Shown here in pieces: positions 5,409 to 8,390 of a stretch of 8,390 nucleotides of DNA (position 1 is the stretch's first letter; each line of letters opens with the position of its first letter). The stretch lies in assembly GCA_003669575.1 (NCBI GenBank), contig QWOR01000081.1, positions 1-8,390 of the forward strand, given 5' to 3'. The notes under the pieces were generated by a model. That model was not told where the DNA came from and did not search any database. It saw only the letters and a list, made by a program, of their open reading frames with translations. The stretch comes from Planctomycetota bacterium (GTDB taxonomy: Bacteria; Planctomycetota; Planctomycetia; Planctomycetales; Planctomycetaceae). A program made the position numbers and the translations under genes.

Positions 5409-8390
5409 TCAAGGCTTGGGGGTCAGCCGCGCCCGGTACTTCTCATACAACTTCGTCTGCCGGCTCTCCGAAGCAAACGGCTTCCCACCGACGAAGATCC
5501 CTTTGATCTGGGTACTCGTCTGGAGCGGCGAGCCATCGGTAAGAATCAGGTCGGCACGCTTGCCGACGGTGATAGAGCCACACTCCTTGTCGATTCCAAG
5601 GATCGCAGCTGAACTCAGAGTGACGGACTTCAGGGCCTCTACTTCCGGCAGTCCAAACGCTACGGCTCGTCCCGCTTCGAGGGGGGCGTTTCGGCTGTTG
5701 CTCGCGTTGTCTGAACGGATACAGAACAGCACGCCCGCTTCGGAGAGCCGGCCCGGATTGGCGTAGGTGGAGTCGTAGGGATCCCAATCACTGATTGGCG
5801 ATCGCATCACCGGACCGACGATCACCGGGACCTGGCGGGCCTTCAGCTGGGGAGCAAGCTTCCACGCGTCGGTGCCGCCCGTGATGACGATCTTAAGCTT
5901 TTCTTCCTCGGCCCAGATGAGAGCTCCGGCGATCTGCTTGCGACTATGGGCTTCCACATAAATCGGTTTCTGTCCGGCGACGTACGGACGCATCGCTTCG
6001 TAACGGGGATCCTTGAGGACCGCATTCGCTGATTCGGGTGCGGAGCGGGCAGCGTCGTACAGTCGACTTTCGCGGACGAAGCGACTCAGACGTTGCTGGT
6101 CTTCCTCGCTTTCGGGCCACTGCAAGGCCAAGCCCACGGTGTAGTCGCGGACCATCTCTTCGGGAGTCCAACCCGCAGTCTGAATCACTGAGTACTGGCC
6201 ACCGATGATCCCGCCATGCGGACGAAGGAAGGCAGAGGTGATGCCCCCCGCCCGGGCCGCCATGACCAGCTCGCTTTCCACATTCACCGCGATGCCGGCC
6301 CGCAGGTCAGGCTGGAAGCGACCAATCTCGCTGGCGTCCATGGTGACTTTCTCCAGCTCGATCTCTGCAATACCGAGCGTCGTGCCAGCATCGATCAATC
6401 CGGGATAGAGATGAAATCCGGCAGCATCGATGGTTGTCGCGCCTTCAGGAAACCGGATGTCAGGGTGAATGGCTTCAATTTTCCCATCGCGGACAATCAC
6501 CGTCCCGCCACTGATGTCCGGGGAGTCGACCGGATGAATCTTTGCCCCCGTGATGGCATAAAGGCCGGTCGAAGAGTTGGGTAACGTCAGAGTTCGCGAT
6601 CGCACTTCCGGGGCTGCCATCTCCAGCGGGACGGCCGTGGTGGTTCGCTTCACTGCTTCGGGAGACATGGCGGTGGGTTGCTGATCTCTCTGGAAGCGGA
6701 TCTCCCCCTCAATCAGTGTTATCTCAACTCGCGAGTAGGCACTCAGTGGATGGCCGTTGAAAATCGCGACATCGCCATCCTTACCGACTTCCAGCGTGCC
6801 GACTCGTTGGTGAATTCCCAGTTCGCGGGCGGCGTTGATCGTGACCATCTGCAGAGCACTCTGTATCGGCATGTTGCCGTACTTGAGTGATTTGGCTGCT
6901 TCGAGGTTCAGCTGTCGCATCAGCTCGGTGTCATCGCTTTTGACCACGGTGTTGACCCCGGCGTCTCGCAGCATCGAGGTGTTGAACGGCGTCGCGTCGA
7001 TCGCCTCGATCTTGTACGACCACCAGTCGGCGAACGTGCTGCAGCTGGCCCCGTGCCTGGCAATCTCAGGGGCGATTTTGTACCCCTCCAGAACGTGCTG
7101 CAGTGACTGCACGCGGATGCCATGACCTTCCGCCACACGCAGCAGCATCAGGATCTCGTCCGCGCGGTAGCAGTGGCTGTGGATCAGGGTTCGTTGCTCG
7201 ATGATGTCGACCAACTCCTCCAGACGCAGATCGCGACGCGGGGGGAGAATCGCAGCCAGGTCGCCCTTGGCCTGTTTCTCCCGCTCGTAGTCGAGCCAGC
7301 GACGGCGATAGTCGAGAGCCTCGAAGAAAGCTCGCTGCAGCACGGCCTCCACGCCCAGACGTGTGTTTGGGAACCGGCCGTCTTTGCGTTTGACGTTCTC
7401 GCCGAGGGCGAACTTCACTCCTTGCGGGCCAGCCTCGAACAGATGTTCCTTCGCTGTCTGGCCGACTTTCAACTTCACGACAGCGTCCTGGCCTCCAATC
7501 GTGTTGGCCGAGCCGTGCAGCAGTCGAATCGTCGTGACACCTCCCGCGAGGGCCCGATATTCGTGGACATCGTTGGAGCGAATGGTGTCCTTAACACGCA
7601 CTTCCGGCACGACCGATTGCGTGTATTCGTTGACGCCCCCCGCGATCATGATGTGGCTGTGAGTGTCGATCAGTCCGGGAGTGAGATATCGCCCCGTGGC
7701 GTCGATGACTCGTACACCTTCGGGTGCTGACACGCTCGAACCGATCGCTTTGATCTTTCCCGCTTCGATCAGCAGCGAGGCATTCTCCAGCACCTCGCCC
7801 GTGCCGGTGAAGATTGTGCCGCCTCGAATGAGGACACTGCCGCCGGTGAGTTCAGCGCGGCGGTTGCGGTCGGCTTCCAGTTCCGTGGGATCGCTCGGAG
7901 CAATCTTCTCGCGGTCACTTTTGTCGGACGGAGGAGCCTTGTCGGTTACCGCTTTGTCGGGGGATGGCTGTTTCTCGGAGGGGGGCGTGTCTGGCTCGTC
8001 TTTCTCTGCCCGGTCGTCTCCAGTTTCGGGGGCCTGGGGGGGACTCGATGAGGGCTCGGGCTGCTTTGCGGGAGTCTTCTCAGACTCATCGTCTGGGGAG
8101 TCATCGGTAGTCGAATCATCCAGCGAGATCTTGACCGCCGCTTCCGGAGTCGAGGGACCGCCCTGCTCAGCATCGGGTTTCGGCGAATCAGTCTTGTCGG
8201 GCGATGATGAGACGCCTGCTGCGGGAGTCTTACCCGCCTCAGTGTTGATACGCTCGGCCTTCCACGAGGCCGGAGCTCCGAAGGCCGATTCGACCATCCC
8301 CTCCAGCTGTGTCTTCTCTTTGACCTGACCCGTAAATCGCAGTTCGATGACCTTGCCCCCGGCTCCGATCTCGACGTTGATTTTGACATC
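5409..8390 (-). CDS. Tandem amidohydrolase-domain protein, 5' end outside window
   Basis: The visible 993 residues end at the stop at 5409-5411; the frame is open to the window edge, so the true start lies further upstream. Numbering from the first visible codon: residues 1-53 form an unrecognised folded-looking segment (VIELRFTG, LEGMVESAFGAP, SWKAERI). Residues 54-181 are a Pro/Asp/Glu/Lys/Ser-rich, disordered-looking linker. Then come two amidohydrolase domains of the imidazolonepropionase-like kind. The first (about 182-570) has the metal motif GLIDTHSH (239-246, HxH at 244 and 246), HSH (404-406), His432 and an Asp in VKSDD (483-487), so it looks catalytically complete. The second (about 610-980) has GLIDAGTT where HxH belongs, but keeps VEAHS (His815) and CIRSDN (Asp894). 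The Met at 8297 is internal: no well-spaced RBS (GGAGGGG touches it) and coding continues upstream. Substrate unknown; an exported peptide-, amide- or lactone-type hydrolase is plausible, but any signal peptide would be outside the window. Confidence 0.88.
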   Translation of the reverse strand, partial: DVKINVEIGAGGKVIELRFTGQVKEKTQLEGMVESAFGAPASWKAERINTEAGKTPAAGVSSSPDKTDSPKPDAEQGGPSTPEAAVKISLDDSTTDDSPDDESEKTPAKQPEPSSSPPQAPETGDDRAEKDEPDTPPSEKQPSPDKAVTDKAPPSDKSDREKIAPSDPTELEADRNRRAELTGGSVLIRGGTIFTGTGEVLENASLLIEAGKIKAIGSSVSAPEGVRVIDATGRYLTPGLIDTHSHIMIAGGVNEYTQSVVPEVRVKDTIRSNDVHEYRALAGGVTTIRLLHGSANTIGGQDAVVKLKVGQTAKEHLFEAGPQGVKFALGENVKRKDGRFPNTRLGVEAVLQRAFFEALDYRRRWLDYEREKQAKGDLAAILPPRRDLRLEELVDIIEQRTLIHSHCYRADEILMLLRVAEGHGIRVQSLQHVLEGYKIAPEIARHGASCSTFADWWSYKIEAIDATPFNTSMLRDAGVNTVVKSDDTELMRQLNLEAAKSLKYGNMPIQSALQMVTINAARELGIHQRVGTLEVGKDGDVAIFNGHPLSAYSRVEITLIEGEIRFQRDQQPTAMSPEAVKRTTTAVPLEMAAPEVRSRTLTLPNSSTGLYAITGAKIHPVDSPDISGGTVIVRDGKIEAIHPDIRFPEGATTIDAAGFHLYPGLIDAGTTLGIAEIELEKVTMDASEIGRFQPDLRAGIAVNVESELVMAARAGGITSAFLRPHGGIIGGQYSVIQTAGWTPEEMVRDYTVGLALQWPESEEDQQRLSRFVRESRLYDAARSAPESANAVLKDPRYEAMRPYVAGQKPIYVEAHSRKQIAGALIWAEEEKLKIVITGGTDAWKLAPQLKARQVPVIVGPVMRSPISDWDPYDSTYANPGRLSEAGVLFCIRSDNASNSRNAPLEAGRAVAFGLPEVEALKSVTLSSAAILGIDKECGSITVGKRADLILTDGSPLQTSTQIKGIFVGGKPFASESRQTKLYEKYRARLTPKP
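7848..8237 (-). other. Low-complexity acidic linker inside the amidohydrolase gene
   Basis: About 130 codons encode almost only Pro, Ser, Asp, Glu, Lys, Thr and Ala, with recurring short motifs such as SPDK, PSDK and PPSEK. No hydrophobic core is visible, so the segment is probably disordered. It joins the unrecognised N-terminal segment to the first amidohydrolase domain. The run of charged and Pro residues is unlike the rest of the gene. Confidence 0.75.

Noticed and set aside
7663..8328. Plus-strand Ser-rich open frame of 221 codons
   Set aside because: It is the antisense of the low-complexity acidic linker of the amidohydrolase; the Ser/Gly bias follows directly from the complementary codons.

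Overview
The window is bacterial, GC-rich and densely coded. Its gene set suggests a planctomycete (phylum Planctomycetota): an ApbE-type flavin transferase with an RR-D-F-L N-terminus, a very long secreted-type tandem amidohydrolase, small Cys-rich exported proteins, and few strong Shine-Dalgarno sites. This assignment is inference from gene style; no rRNA or other marker gene is present.

Layout: 4-1170 (+) encodes a FAD:protein FMN transferase (ApbE family). 50 bases downstream, 1221-2492 (+) encodes a GT4-type glycosyltransferase. A non-coding gap follows; it holds a weak inverted repeat and a good -35 element that leads into a small acidic protein of unknown function (2777-3196, +). Next come two small Cys-rich proteins with signal peptides (3276-3647 and 3734-4012, both +). 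They are separated by an 86-base leader with two perfect hairpins, and the second gene is followed by another hairpin. After a 341-base gap with little recognisable content lies an RmlD-like extended SDR protein (4354-5283, +) with a textbook RBS. A strong hairpin at 5311-5346 separates it from the convergent amidohydrolase gene (5409-8390, -), whose 5' end lies outside the window.

Functional links are limited. The glycosyltransferase and the RmlD-like protein could both belong to surface polysaccharide metabolism, but they are not adjacent. The two Cys-rich genes look like a functional pair, probably exported and either disulfide-stabilised or metal-binding. The most unusual object is the 92-aa protein at 3734-4012. 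Its Cys-Cys pairs recur every seven residues to the end of the protein and resemble the cysteine ladder of eukaryotic granulin domains. Three of the larger proteins show loss or change of a catalytic signature: the SDR Tyr/Lys pair, the second amidohydrolase HxH motif, and the second Glu of the GT4 EX7E motif.
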